Source of the DNA: Cyprinodon diabolis
Lineage: Eukaryota; Chordata; Actinopteri; Cyprinodontiformes; Cyprinodontidae
Direction of reading: 5' to 3'
NCBI GenBank assembly: GCA_030533445.1
Contig: CM060082.1
Span: forward strand, 34,801,817-34,865,816
DNA: 64,000 bases
Part shown: piece after piece, positions 33,262 to 45,930 of the stretch
Layout of the letters: each line of letters opens with the position of its first letter
Position numbering within the stretch: position 1 is the stretch's first letter
Translations under genes and position numbers: made by a program
The notes under the pieces: generated by a model
What the model was told of the DNA's origin: nothing
Seen by the model: the letters and a program-made list of their open reading frames with translations, nothing else
The model's database searches: none

Positions 33262-35065
33262 ATCTAAGGCAAAGTGTAGAAAATAAAGATTTTACTGTCA
33301 GATTTCTGTGGTTTTATTGTGTATTTTTTGTATTGTTGGCAATATTTAAGACACCACTAACATTGTTCATACAGCTTTTTAGTTTTGATATGAGTTTTGT
33401 TATGCCTGCTGGGTGATATAATAGTGATGCAATGGTGTTATTTACAGCAGAAAGCCTACTCATTCATCCAAGTAAAACATCAGTGTGGATTTGAAATATA
33501 AGTTTAAATCTGTTGTGCTGAGAGATGCAAGGTTTGCAAATATCTCAAAAGGTAATCATAAAATGCCAAATTCAAACATTTATACAGAGGTAGAGCTGTG
33601 AATAAAAGTCAGCTCCTCTTTGCACACGTCAGCTGTTTCTTATCTGATGATGCAATTTTACACCTCAAAGATGGAGAAAACTGATTTCGCTACTGCAATG
33701 TGCACATTTACAGTAAAAGAGAATTTGATTTGCTAAAGAGAATAAAAACCTATAAAGTGGATATAAAGAATAGTTTCAACCATTAATGAGGTTGTCCAAA
33801 TTTTTGAAAGATGGTTCTATAGACTCGTAATCTACAACAGTATAGTTTCCTGTTAATATATGCTGTGTCTTTTAAAAGCCTCTTTTAGCAGGAAACCAAA
33901 CTGTTAAAAGGTGTTACATCGCTGTAAGCGTGAGGAAAAGTACATAAATATTCAGAGAACAGCTTGCAAATTAGTGCTACTCATACCTAAGAAAGCCCTT
34001 AAACCTTTTTTCACTTGATGTGATAGATCAGCACAAGGTGGAAAGGAAGCAAAGGCAGTATTGAACATGAACAGGGCCAAAAACAGGGCCAGAAAAGCAC
34101 TGAGGAGTCAGTCACTTCTAGGTGGGGTCCGCAGCACCCAGAAAAGGTGTTTAATTTCATTATCTAAATCTGCTACAGTGGCCGATGGAGTTAAATGAAC
34201 TTTGGTTTCCTCATGAAATGTCTTTATTTTTTCTCACTGTTTTCCAGGCTCAGACTGGTAATATGTGATACCTGGTGGGCCGGTCTTAATTTCAGCGTGC
34301 GAGGGCCGGCCCTCCATAAATCATACCGGCCCCAACACTAACTCTCTGGCCGAAGGACCTACCTGTGACATTAAATGACTCAAGGAGCCCAAGAAGTAAT
34401 ACAATGTTAACCACCTAAATGATGCATGCAGTATATATAGCCCTGCTTGTCATGCATATCCTTGTGAAGGTTGGCATATTGTGTAATTTTCTATTTCTTA
34501 AAACTGTAAAATCCTTGCAACGAACTAAGTTATGGTAAAACTAAAATGCTTTCTTTAAACCAAACTACGATGTTCCGCTTATATTTGGTGAATTTATGTT
34601 AGAATGTTTTGCAAAAATAGGTTTTGGTGCATCTGTTTGCATCTGTTTACATTATTCTATTTCATTGCCCACATGCCACCTAGACCCACAGTGAATGCTG
34701 ATCCCCGCTGAGCTTTCATGTATTCATTCTTGAAGAACTTCCTGTCTGCCTCTATATTGTATTGTTTTATTTTGGTGTTTTTACAACACTCTGGCTTACA
34801 TTGTAGACCTAGTATGTGTGAAATGGGTGTCTGGCTGGCTTCGTGCATGTGTGGACGTTATGCAGCAGTCACTGTCGCGTCCATGTTAATAACCAAAGCC
34901 AGTAAAACTGCATTATAGAAGCGTTGTTGATTGTTGTCGTGTGATGCTTGAAGAAAGATTGGTTGACTGAGCTTCTATTTTTTTTTCAGGGGGGTCCCGT
35001 GTTGATGGAAAAATGCCACGGCCGAAAATTGTTCCTTTTCTAAGCCTGCCGACATCTACATCTTA
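33262..35065. other. intergenic; possible old GC-rich transposon end near 34250-34350
   Basis: Mostly AT-rich. At 34270-34350 a short GC-rich block (GGTGGGCCGGTC, then GAGGGCCGGCCCTCC) stands out and looks like one end of an old DNA transposon. A matching right end was not found; the segment 34985-35062 may belong to it. Confidence 0.35.
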
Positions 35066-35698
35066 GGCCCCGTCCACACGAAGCCAAACCCTAGCCTAAA
35101 CGCACACATTTTTCACCAAACCAGCCTCTCATCCATACGAAGCCGGCGTTTCGGGGGTCTGTAAACAATCTTTTTTTTATTCAGCCTTCAGAGTGGGAAG
35201 ATTTTGAAACGCCGTTTTCGCATTTCCATCTTTAAGCTCTAACCGCATTTTTTTTTTACACGCATGCGTCATAGCGTCGCCTCTAAACACGCATGCGCGA
35301 CACAGTATCACAACAACAATGGCGCCGTACTGTATTGAATGGTTGCTGCTAATGCTACTCACCCTGCTGTCGGGCTTACAACAGAATCTTCTTCTTCTGG
35401 AATATCTCCAGGAAGAACAGAGCAATATCAACGACATAGTTCAACACCTGAATTTGACTGAACCACGAAAATGGACACGCAGGGAAACCATGTATAAATA
35501 TTAGTGCGCATGACCAACATTTCGTCGCCTATTTTTGCTTTGGCACCACAGCGCCACTTATAGGCCTGGCATACATTTTGCAGCATTTTCATGCATTCGT
35601 GTGGACGATCACATTTATTTTACATCTCCGTCTTTACGACAAACGTTCTGGAAAATATTAGCGTTTCGTGTTCGTTTTGACTTCGTGTGGACGGGGCC
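35066..35698. mobile_element. Harbinger-like MITE, family A
   Basis: The 633-bp element has inverted termini GGCCCCGTCCACACGAAG at both ends, flanked by the 3-bp duplication TTA (35063-35065 and 35699-35701). TTA duplications point to the PIF/Harbinger group. A 61-codon plus-strand frame at 35319-35504 lies inside; its leucine-rich reading has no recognised domain and it is probably not a transposase. Confidence 0.85.
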
Positions 35699-35701
35699 TT
35701 A

Positions 35702-36507
35702 AACTGCTGTCCACCTACATCTGTTACCTTGATGTGCTCCTCTTCCAGTGACTGCTGTGACTGACGGTGTCACTAATGACGTCTGTAGCCTGTGCCTGGC
35801 AGTTGTAATAGTGATAGTTGACAATGAAGTTCAACACATATGCCCAAACCCTCAAAAAACTTTTTAATTAAATAGTCATGCCAATCAAATACAAAACACC
35901 TCACAGTTTTGTGGGAGACCTAGATTAGATTAGATTACCATCCTATAATCATTTTCACTGTAGTTTATTTTAGTTTGTTTTATTGTTTATTTAAGTTTAC
36001 ATATTACAATTAAGGCAAAATATACATAGAAAAATACGATGGAAATTACCTTGGGATTCTCAATGGTAGTTACAGGAATGATCATGAGGAAACATGACCA
36101 TGGTGGTCTATATACTGCTTTATTCACAACAGAAAGAGTGGAGGTTCACCATGTAGCAGAACAATAACTGTTACAGCGGCCATTAAAAAATGTAAAATGC
36201 AGTGTTTTCACAGATTTCTCACATTGGACTATTTACTGACACAAATGCTGACAACAGTGGCCAACCAAGCCTTTCTTTGTGGAACCTTGTATCTATTCAT
36301 CCGAATATGTTGTGATTCTCTGTTTTAGATATACAAAATGGTGGGTTATTGGGAGAGAGGGTTTGACTCAGAGAAACCATTGATTCAACTTTTTAAAGCT
36401 AATTTCTGTATAATAGTCTTAATGTTCCTTTTACTCTTTATGTGAGTTCAAGTGTCAGGGTTTTATAGATTTAGTTTGGCTATGAATAACTTGGCAGTAA
36501 AGTTACT
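35702..36507. other. intergenic, no feature seen
   Basis: AT-rich DNA without a supported exon or element. Confidence 0.4.
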
Positions 36508-36509
36508 TA

Positions 36510-38115
36510 CAGTGGGGCAAAAAAGTATTTAGTCAGCCACCAATAGTGCAAGTTCTCCCACTTAAAATGATGAGAGAGGCCAGTAATTTTCATCATAGAT
36601 ATACCTCAACTATGAGAGACAAAATGAGAAAAAAAAATCCAGAAAATCACATTGTCTGATTTTTAAAGAATTTATTTGCAAAATATGGTGGAAAATAAGT
36701 ATTTGGTCAATAACAAAAGTTCATCTCAATACTTTGTTATATACCCTTTGTTGGCAATGACAGAGATCAAACGTTTTCTGTAAGTCTTCACAAGGTTTTC
36801 ACACACTGTTGCTGGTATTTTGGCCCATTCCTCCATGCAGATCTCCTCTAGAGCAGTGATGTTCTGGGGCTGTTGCTGGGCAACACGGACTTTCAACTCC
36901 CTCCAAAGATTTTCTATGGGGTTGAGATCTGGAGACTGGCTAGGCCACTCCAGGACCTTGAAATGCTTCTTATGAAGCCACTCCTTCGTTACCCGGGCGG
37001 TGTGTTTGGGATCATTGTCATGCTGAAAGACCCAGCCACGTTTCATCTTCAATGCCTGTGCTGATGGAAGGAGGTTTTCTTTCAAAATTTGACATGATAC
37101 ATGGCCCCATTCATTCTTTCCTTCACACGGATCAGTTGTCCTGGTCCCTTAGCAGAAAAACAGCCCCAAAGCATGATGTTTCCACCCCCATGCTTCACTG
37201 TAGGTATGGTGTTCTTTGGATGCAACTCAGCATTCTCTCTCCTCCAAACACGACGAGTAGATTTTTTACCAAAAAGTTCTATTTTGGTTTCATCTGACCA
37301 TTTGATATTCTCCCAGTCATCGTCTGGATCATCCAAATGCTCTCTAGCAAACTTGAGACGGGCCTTGACATGTACTGGCTTAAGCAGGGGGACACGTCTG
37401 GCACTGCAGGATTTGAGTCCCTGGCGGCGTAGTGTGTTACTGATGGTAGCCTTTGTTACTTTGGTCCCAGCACTCTGCAGGTCATTCACTAGGTCCCCCC
37501 GTGTGGTTCTGGGATTTTTACTCACCGTTCTTGTGATCATTTTGACCCCACGGGGTGAGATCTTGCGTGGAGCCCCAGATCGAGGAAGATTATCAGTGGT
37601 CTTGTATGTTTTCCATTTTCTAATAATTGATCCCACAGTTGATTTCTTCACACCAAGCTGTTTACCTATTGCAGATTCAGACTTCCCAGCCTGGTGCAGG
37701 TCTATAATTTTGTTTCGGGTGTCCTTTGACAGCTCTCTAGTTTTGGCCATGGTGGAGTTTAGAGTGTGACTGTTTGAGGTTGTGGACAGGTGTCTTTTAT
37801 ACTGATAACGTTTTCAAACAGGTGCCATTAATGAAGGTAACGAGTGGAGGACAGAGGAGCCTCTTACAGAAGAAGTTACAGGTCTGTGAGAGCCAGAAAT
37901 CTTGCTTGTTTGTAACTGACCAAATACTTATTTTCCACCATATTTTGCAAATAAATTCTTTAAAAATCAGACAATGTGATTTTCTGGATTTTTTTTCTCA
38001 TTTTGTCTCTCATAGTTGAGGTATATCTATGATGAAAATTACCGGCCTCTCTCATCTTTTTGAGTGGGAGAACTTGCACTATTGGTGGCTGACTAAATAC
38101 TTTTTTGCCCCACTG
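36510..38115 (-). mobile_element. Tc1-like transposon with long inverted repeats, defective
   Basis: The 1606-bp element starts CAGTGGGGCAAAAAAGTATT and ends with its complement, flanked by TA (36508-36509 and 38116-38117). The inverted repeats are about 200 bp each (36510-36709 and 37917-38115), the arrangement of the Sleeping Beauty/Tdr1-like group. The arms are still nearly identical, so the copy is not very old. The transposase on the minus strand has one frameshift. Confidence 0.95.
36726..37750 (-). pseudogene. Tc1-like DD34E transposase with a single frameshift
   Basis: The first frame (37750 to 37082, 222 codons) starts [20 protein letters not shown] and holds both helix-turn-helix units, the SGAPRKI linker, WSDETKIEL with the first catalytic D, and [18 protein letters not shown]. 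The second frame (37085 to 36726) holds [11 protein letters not shown] with the second D and [11 protein letters not shown] with E, spaced by 34 residues, and ends [11 protein letters not shown]. The break lies at 37082-37100, just after MNGAMY, and fits a two-base gain. Apart from this break the protein is complete and well kept. Confidence 0.92.
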
Positions 38116-38395
38116 TATGTTATTTGAAATCACAAAGTCGGAAAGTCACCAGACAAAATTGCCAAAAACACAGAGTCTCTTTCAGTTGTCGTTTAATTTA
38201 TAGATGAAGCCTTACAATCACTCACTTATGTTAACCAATACCAAATCTAAACACATAAAACAATGCAGTTTCGGCACAAAAAGGTCAACTTAAAATGCTT
38301 CAGTCAAGAAAATTCAACTAATGTGTTCAAACGAAATACTTAGTAAAAATTAAAGGAATGAAAAACTAATTAGCTACGTATAGTAAAAACTCTTA

Positions 38396-39038
38396 AGCCC
38401 AGTTTACACTACCTTTTGAAACCGTACTGAGATCGGTCTGAACATGGTAACCGAGGTAACTGTTGTGTGTAAATGGCATGCACAACTGAAACGGACAGTG
38501 CCAGACACAACTGAACCTCGCAAACACGGTACTAGTTCTTCAGTAGGGCTTGCCGCACTTCAGTCCTGGCTTGGTTCTCAGATACCAAAGAGCTCTTGAG
38601 CAGACCGTTCCATCTCCTTACAGTCTGCCTCTATCACGATGAAATTCCTTCATAAAAATACCATCCCACATAATTTCCAGTGATGATTTTGCTTAGCAGT
38701 GAGATGAACCTCAACATCTGTCGTTGTTTCCTCCATCTGTAAACTCTGATTAGACTATCGTTTGTCGTATCAACTTCCCAAAAGCCAACTCTGTCAAGTA
38801 AATTCACCAAAGGCCCGCCTTCTTTGCCCAACTCTCCACAAACTTCCCACATGTTACGGCACCGCCATGATGATTTGCTTGTTTCCTTCTAGAGAGCAGT
38901 AGTACAGTAGATTGCCACTAGGAGGCGAGGAACCGTGCTAGCGCGGTGTGTAAATGGTCGTAAGGAACCGAGCTTGCAATGGTTAACTGATCCAAGCTCG
39001 GCACGGATCCGTTTTCAGAGGGTAGTGTAAATGTGGCT
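38396..39038. mobile_element. Harbinger-like MITE, family B
   Basis: The 643-bp element has inverted termini AGCCCAGTTTACACTACC and, on the other strand, AGCCACATTTACACTACC (two mismatches). It is flanked by TTA at 38393-38395 and 39039-39041. The minus-strand frame 38634-38852 (72 codons, MWEVCGELGKEGGPLVNLLD) resembles no domain I can name. Termini differ from the element at 35066, so it is a separate family. Confidence 0.8.
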
Positions 39039-39041
39039 TTA

Positions 39042-40544
39042 GAGCGCAGCCCTTTGGCAAGCAGCAAATGTTCCCACATATTGGGACTTAAACCTATAGC
39101 TAAAACTCTCACATGATCTGGATAATTTATTTTTCTTTTCGAAGATGCAGACCTTTACGTGGCCAGGGAGATCAAGAGATTCACATGTGTGTTCTTCTAA
39201 ATGTATTCAGCCTGGAGGAAAAAAAAACTATACATATACTTTTGCAGTTTTACAATATACTCGGATTCCCGCCCCTCTCTGGGGGCTTTAATAAAAAAAA
39301 GATAATGCCATGAATTCTGAAATTGAGAGATCTGGACCAGTTTCTTTTATATTCTGCGTCCTCGTTTGATTCCATTGCCCAATCCAAAACAAGCCTGTTA
39401 GTGTCTCTTAATTCTTCTCTCCTAATGATGCAGTTTGACAGCCAACTACATAATAAGAAGACACCAACAGCTTGGCAGAGAGACTAAATACAGATGGTCG
39501 CAGTATAGATTGAGTTTATTAAAATGAACCTTGAGAAGGTGTGGTTTCATATTCTTTGAAATGACAGAGACATTGGGGGAAGGGACTCTACTCTAGGCAC
39601 TAACAGCAAATGATAAATTAGTCCTCAGTTTCTTGCTCTGTTCAATGTAAAATGATGTGAGCTGCCTCCACACAAGAAGGAACCAAAATTAATTGAGGTT
39701 CATCGTCAAGATGAAATAGGACTGCATGTAGCCTTAAAGCACAGCCCCCCACATAAAAGTTTCCTTTTAATGGACAATATTTTAGAGGTCAGTGCTGGAG
39801 GATCTTAACTATTTTTTAATGTCATAGAGATTTAGAGAAGTCTCTAGAGGGGTCCCAAGGCTATTATATTTTTGATTAACTTGAGCTTACTCCCTTTTGG
39901 CAAAGCAGCTTCTCTCATTTACAGCTAGTTGACCTCTGAGAGTTTTTAATGTCTGCCCCTGCTGACTTTAGTTTCCCCTGTTTTCTAGCACTTTTGCAGA
40001 AACAGTCACCCTAAAACTGTTGTCTCACAGTTTTATTGTATGTAAGGTGACACATCTTAAAACATGCGTTGTATGTATCAAAGTGTAAGGAAGAAGAAAC
40101 ACATTATATGGTATCAACCATAAAGTGCATTTTCCTGCATCTTTTTATCTCAATAAAACACCCGTATTAAAATGCATGACTTTCAAAGAACATAGGGCAG
40201 TGGAACATTTCTTTTTTTGTACTAATGTTTGGATTATATCAATTTGTAGAAGGACTGTCACCACTTGAATCCACTATTTCATGCATGCATTTGGAAAGGA
40301 CATAATGTGAGGTCCCTATAGCAAAATCTCCATAGTGGGCAGATTCAATATATATTCACAGAAAGCCAAACAGCAAATATTCACTTTTTGCCTCACATTG
40401 GAGCAATAAATTTAATCGGAGCCTTGGATTTTTCTTTGTCTCCAATAATGTACATGGCAGCAACCAGTCAGGAAAAAACTCATTTTAGCTACTAGAATTC
40501 AGTCCTATTCTTTTGGAAACTTTATTGCTGTTTATAACCTTTAA
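39042..40544. other. intergenic, no feature seen
   Basis: About 1.5 kb of AT-rich DNA without a supported feature. Confidence 0.4.
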
Positions 40545-41155
40545 CTTAGACAAACTTAATTGTCATTATATATATATATATATATACGAAATTTCGTTCA
40601 GACAGATCTTTGACAGTGAATGAGCAGCAGCTTAGCAGTGAAAAAGAGCATTTTCCTTCATAAAGTGCAGCAGTGATCAAATGTACACAGAGAGACATTG
40701 TGGAAAAGCATTCATGTGGAAGGTCCAGAGTAGTGCAAAATTACATAAATAGATTTGGTGCAAAATGCAGTAAAAAATTTTGAATTGAGTTCTATTTTGA
40801 AGATTCACCATGTAGGGCAAGTATGATGTTATCAGTGTGATGCAGATTCTCGATTAGATTGACTTGATTTAGAGATTTTCAACAGTTCAACAGTCTGATG
40901 GCAATGGCGAAAAAGCGGCTACAGAACCTGCTGGTCCTGCATGGAATCATGCAAAGCTTCTTTCCTGAGGGCAGCAGGGAGAACAGTCCATGCTGGGGGT
41001 GTGAGGGGTCATTGATAATGTTACAGGCTCGGGACACGCAGCACTGGGATGAAATGTCTTTTATAGAGGAGCCCCAATGATCCTCTCTGCTGTTCTCACT
41101 TCTCTTCTGATGTTCTTTCAGTCTGAGATGCTGCTGCCTCCACACCACACAGTGA
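40545..41155 (-). pseudogene. LINE 3' end (Rex1-like), copy 2
   Basis: The minus-strand reading 40879-41148 gives VWRQQHLRLKEHQKRSEN, CVSRACNIINDPSHPQHGLF and SLLPSGKKLCMIPCRTSRF, the conserved protein C-terminus. An untranslated part follows to about 40545, with a (TA)10 tract in it. Truncated at 41155, where simple repeats begin. Confidence 0.75.
40567..40586. repeat. (TA)10 microsatellite
   Basis: Ten uninterrupted TA units inside the 3' untranslated part of the LINE copy. Confidence 0.9.
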
Positions 41156-41226
41156 TGAATGGATGGACAGCTCTCGGACGGACGGACGGTTGGATGAATG
41201 GATTAAGAGGAAGAGAGAGAGAGAGG
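41150..41226. repeat. imperfect GGAT/GGAC and GA simple repeats
   Basis: GATGAATGGATGGAC, GGACGGACGG, and then AGAGAGAGAGAGAG follow one another directly beside the truncated LINE end. Confidence 0.75.
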
Positions 41227-43586
41227 AAATTCAAAACAATCCAATAATTGTTTCTAACATATTGGTGTATTTGTTTTGTTTACACCTGGACATAAAAATA
41301 AAGAGTCAATTCAATTTATTTCTCATTCTGATCTCTTGATGAACCACAATAAATCGCAGCGACCTTCTGAGTGGAGGTAGAGTTTCTTGAAGAAAGGCAC
41401 ATTTCCAGACAGTAGACCTAAAGGGATTATTGAAAATAACCTTAAATTGTTGTTTGTCAAGGTGGTTATAAAAGGTTTTATAAAGTTAGAGACAAATAGA
41501 CCAAAAATGTCCCATATGGTGTGGAATAGAAATGACCATAATCTGTTTTACCACTTTTATAATAGTTCTGTCAGTTCTGTTCTACATTGCATTAGAAACT
41601 GCTGTTTCATATAAGGTTCAACCCTCTGCTCATCTTTCCACTTTATTTATTTTTCAAATCACTTAATAGCAGACTTCTGATGCCACAATACAAACCTTTT
41701 TTTTTTCTACTGATACAGTAAGGGTGATTATAGCTCAGGTGCATTACTGCCTCCACATGGTCAGTTGCACAAACTGAACTCTGATCATTTGAAATTCAAA
41801 TTCTGCCTCTGAGATTTGGGTTTGCAGATTAAATTAAGTAGATTTAGTTTGATCACTCCATGAATCGATCACGTCTTGGCACTGGTACAAGCTCTTTATA
41901 ATCCTGCATAAAATGTGAAATCATTAAATCCACCTTGTTTTGACTTGGTGGTTTGGATTGTTCCTTGCTTAAGCTAAATGTATTTTACATTTACAGTAAT
42001 GCTACAAACTACTTCAGATGCTAATTTGGACCAATGGAGTAAACGGCTGCACACAGACTTTAGGAACGTTTTACAGCTAAGTGCACCAGGCTGAGAAAAC
42101 AACAGGTAAACATCTGGACCTTGGGGTGAAGGAGAGAAGCAGAAAGCTAGTGAGGCAGAGTACTACATAGTGGAGATTGACAGGCAGCCAGGTGCCTCTT
42201 TAATAGAGGGTCATGTTGGTCTGTGAGGAAAAACACAAGGAACATGTGCAGTTGGTTCATTTTTCAAAATTTTTGTAAAATCTGTTAACCTGCTAGAATT
42301 TTACTGCTTTTGTTGTTAAAAATGAAAGAAAATCACTGAATTAGGAGTGTTTACTGCCAGCAGGAATTGGCTGCAAGCTTTAGGAAGCAGAGGTGCACTG
42401 CAGTGCATATTACCAATAATTATTCTGGTAATAGATTGTGCATTTGTTCACATGAGACCAAAAGTGAGAGAGAGTGTGGTGAATAAAGCTGAGGAAAGCT
42501 GGGTGACCCAGCAGAGTGCAAAAAAAAAGTAAGCAAAGTCGAAGGTCTTTTGAGCAGTTTTAAACATCCTGTTCCATGTGAGAACAGACACAAGGAGATG
42601 GATGTTGTCACGGCGATATTGGCCGGTATCCAGAGCTTCAAAGTCTGGGAGTTTGGTTATTAAAAAGACACACATGAAAACAAGATCGAATATTCTAATA
42701 TTTCTATGAGAAAAACTTACATTGGTTCAAAGTATGGAAACTGTTGTTGACAATAATTAAAATAAATCCTGCCAGTCTATAAGCTTTGCAGAGCTGAGTC
42801 ATAGTCTTTTAATGGACTTTCAGAGCTTTTTAATGGGCTATAAGCAGAGAGCAGAAACATGTTCATTGCTTTGCTCATAATTATGTTGGATAAAACGTGA
42901 CAAACTATAAACATTGAGGTTTATGCTTAAGCCTTACAGAACAGATTCTAAATAATTTTTCCCATTTATTCGATACAATCTATAGCTAGATGAAACCTGA
43001 TGTACTTATGAAACGTTTTATTCAACTAATTATGAAAAGAGATCTGTAAAAGTATAAAAAAAATAAATTAAATGAATACAAATAAACCTTTTATTTTTCT
43101 TGTCCTACTTAGCCAAAAAATAAATTAAATTATCAGTTCTATATTAAATTGTCCTTATTTGTCCTTTATATTTAGTTTTTCATATAATTCTTTTACCTTT
43201 CCTCAATTAGAAGCACCCAGAGTTCTTACACATTCCAGATATTTAAAGAAATTATCAGGCACACAGTTTAAGCATATTATTGCCAATCCACCTGCTAGTT
43301 AAAAAGCTTATAAAGGTTAAGTTAAATCTACCTGTTTCAATGTCTTTAATCCATCTATAATCTAAATCTAGAAAGACTCTAAGCGATAATGAACATTAGG
43401 AAGAAACCAAGGATGGCAAATACTTAAAGAGCAAAAGAACGTATAAGAAAAAAGTTTAAACAATCAAAAAGAACATTTTTAAATCACATAAATTGGGCAA
43501 ATCATCTCTACCAAACTGAAACAGCTGTCAATGTAGGCAATCTACATATCCACATCACTGTAAAAACAAGTCTTGCATAATTCAAA
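41227..43586. other. intergenic, no supported feature
   Basis: About 2.4 kb of AT-rich DNA; no exon with splice signals and no element ends recognised. Confidence 0.4.
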
Positions 43587-43591
43587 GTAAT

Positions 43592-44301
43592 TGTCATGAT
43601 GGGTTTAAGGTTCTAAGCCCACATGCAGAACACAACGGAGGCTGGGTAAAAGTTTAACAGAGTTTATTGAAAGTTTCAACAACACAAGATAATGTACTGG
43701 TTCTGGAACTGGTCCGGGCAGGTTCACTGAAGTCTGCAGAGATGATAGTTTGGTTAGTGGAGCGGGCAGATGAGTAATGAGTTCTGATTATTCAGATTCT
43801 ACCTTGACTGAGTCCAGGCTTCTCTTTGAGAGAGAGGGAACTGTTGGGTCCAGAGACTGTTGGTTCAGCAGAGGATACGACCATCTGCAGTGTCTAACTT
43901 CTGACTTTGAATGGCAGACCTTGATCTGAGTTTCCAGCTCTTCACCAAGAGCAGCAGGGGAATCCACATAGGAGTCTTCAGGTTTGGTTCACCAGGGCAG
44001 ATTGGCAGGTTAAGCTCACCCAGAGCTTCAGGCTAGAGACAGGTTTCCTATGAGGCAAAAACGGAGAAGAGTTAGAATCTGATCTCTCAACAGAGACAAC
44101 TAGATTCTTTCAGTTTCAGAGGCTCAGGTTGCTAACCAAACTAAGGTCAACACTGCGGCGTCGAAGGAAGGTCTGGCAGCTGGTTATAAAGGAGAGGTCT
44201 CCTGATGAGTAGATGCGTCTCAGGTGTGCTGGAAAGCTCAGCTCCAGGAGACCCACGGCGCACTCTGCTGGAGGAAGGTGGTACAGCTCCAGATCCCAAC
44301 A
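43592..44301 (-). mobile_element. solo LTR of an unidentified retrotransposon
   Basis: The 710-bp segment begins TGTCATGATGGG and ends GATCCCAACA, with the 5-bp duplication GTAAT on both sides (43587-43591 and 44302-44306). TG...CA ends plus a 5-bp duplication define an LTR. On the minus strand a TATAA-type box (about 44180-44190) precedes an AATAAA signal (about 43655-43660), so that is the likely transcribed strand. No internal coding region remains, as after recombination between two LTRs. Confidence 0.85.
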
Positions 44302-44306
44302 GTAAT

Positions 44307-44477
44307 CCTATTAAAGAAAGAATTTATGATAAGACTGATAAACCCACTTTCTCATTATTAAGGACTGAACTCTCTCCCAAACATGCCAATGCTGTCACCA
44401 ACAGAGCAAGATTCATCAGGGATTACCTCAAAAGTTTGGGAGTGGAGAAGATGAAACGAAGTAGACCCTAATAAATA
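44307..44477 (+). other. short coding-like segment, unassigned
   Basis: The frame shared with 44205-44471 reads IKERIYDKTDKPTFSLL, RTELSPKHANAVTNRARFIR and DYLKSLGVEKMKRSRP before a TAA. It looks more protein-like than its surroundings but cannot be matched to a family, and the sequence upstream is LTR. It may be an old retroelement fragment or chance. Confidence 0.25.
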
Positions 44478-44698
44478 AATTGAACATTATTGATCTCACA
44501 TTGGAGAAATTCATCTCTTCAATTAACCCATCCCCTTGGGGAGCAGTGGGCTGCCATCGTGCGGCGCCTGGGGAGCAGTGTGGGGTTAAGGGTCTTGCTC
44601 AGGGGGCCACAGTGGCAGTCTGGAAGAGTGGGGGATCAAACTCTCAATCTCAAGATTCAAAGCCCTATGCCCTAACCACTAGGCTGCCACTTCCCTGA
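44478..44698 (-). repeat. tRNA-derived SINE, copy 2
   Basis: Same family as 22765-23000. The minus-strand head has CCTAGTGGTTAGGGCATAGG (A box) and GAGATTGAGAGTTTGATCCC (B box). The body includes GCAAGACCCTTAACCCCACA, and the tail ends ATCAATAATGTTCAAT. Confidence 0.82.
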
Positions 44699-45397
44699 AA
44701 AATACTTTCCTGAAAAGTTTGAGTGTGCTCTTTCTCTCGTTTTCTCGTTGTTTATCAATAAATGGGATAAACGGTGCAACAATGCATGCTTAAACCTAAA
44801 TGTTTTTAAAACCAGGCAGATGTATATTGATTTCTGTAGGAATCAACTTACAACACCAACACCTTTTAATCATATCGGTGTTGAAATTTTCAGTCACTAC
44901 AGGTAAATGGGCACTATCCTGGATGATAAGATGATAACTTGAGGCAAACCTACATTCCCAACCATTGGCTGTTTCTGTTTTCCAAAGAAAACAGATTTTT
45001 TTTCATGTGGTTCAATATTTTTTGGAAAATTTGTTTTTGTTTTTCCTCTATTGCATCTGTTTTAACTTTTGGAATTGTGTGCTTGTTTTGTAACCCCAGC
45101 TCTTTCTATCAAGAGAGGGTTTACCTATGTCCATGAAGCAAGAGTTAACCGATAGGTCTTTAACCTGAGATCTTTTATTCTTTGTGCTGTTGTTGCTTTA
45201 AATAATTTCTGATAATTGTGCTGTCTGGACTTGTGATAATATTCTGTAATATTTCAATGTCCCTTTATATGTGTGTTTGTTGACTCTGCTGTAAAGGAAT
45301 TGTCCCTCAGGGACAACATGATATTGCTATAAAGAATAAAGAAGAATAAAGCCTGCCCGCGTTGTGTGGCAGCTGGGGATCAGCATGAAGACTTAGA
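44699..45397. other. intergenic, no feature seen
   Basis: AT-rich DNA without a supported exon or element. Confidence 0.4.
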
Positions 45398-45930
45398 TTT
45401 AGTCTAAGACAATTTTTATTGTCATTTTGTATACACAGAGTGTATACAGAACGGAATTCATTTTGTATAGCTTTCATGACATTTCCATTTCTTAAAGTGC
45501 AGCAGTGATCAAATGTAAACTGTGGGAGAAAAAACAAAAAAGCATTGATTAAAATATGTATTGTGCAATTATGCAGTGTTTTGGTTTGGTGTTATCTGTT
45601 TGATTCATAGTCTGTGATATGATTTAGAGTTTTTTTCAACAGTTCAGCAGTCTAATGGCGGTGGGGAGAAGCTGTTCTGGAATCTGCTGGACCTGCATCG
45701 GATACTCTGAAGCCTCTTCCCAGAGGGCAGCAGGGAGAACAGTCCACGGTGGGGGTGTGAGGGGTCATTTATGATGCTATGGGTCGGGACACGCAGCCCT
45801 GGGATGAAATGTTTTTTTATGGAGGGAAGAGGAACCCCGATGATCTCTGCTGTTCTCACTACGCTTCTCACCTTCTTCCAGTCTGAGGCGCTGCAGCCTC
45901 CACACCACACAGTGAGACAGCTGATCAGAA
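45398..45930 (-). pseudogene. LINE 3' end (Rex1-like), copy 3
   Basis: Minus-strand readings of 45644-45910 give VPTHSIINDPSHPHRGLF, SLLPSGKRLQSIRCRSSRF and QNSFSPPPLDC; an upstream shifted frame gives VVWRLQRLRLEEGEKRSENS. The 3' part ends near 45398 with GACAATAAAAATTGTCTTAG on the minus strand. It aligns with the copy at 40545-41155 over most of its length. Confidence 0.78.
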
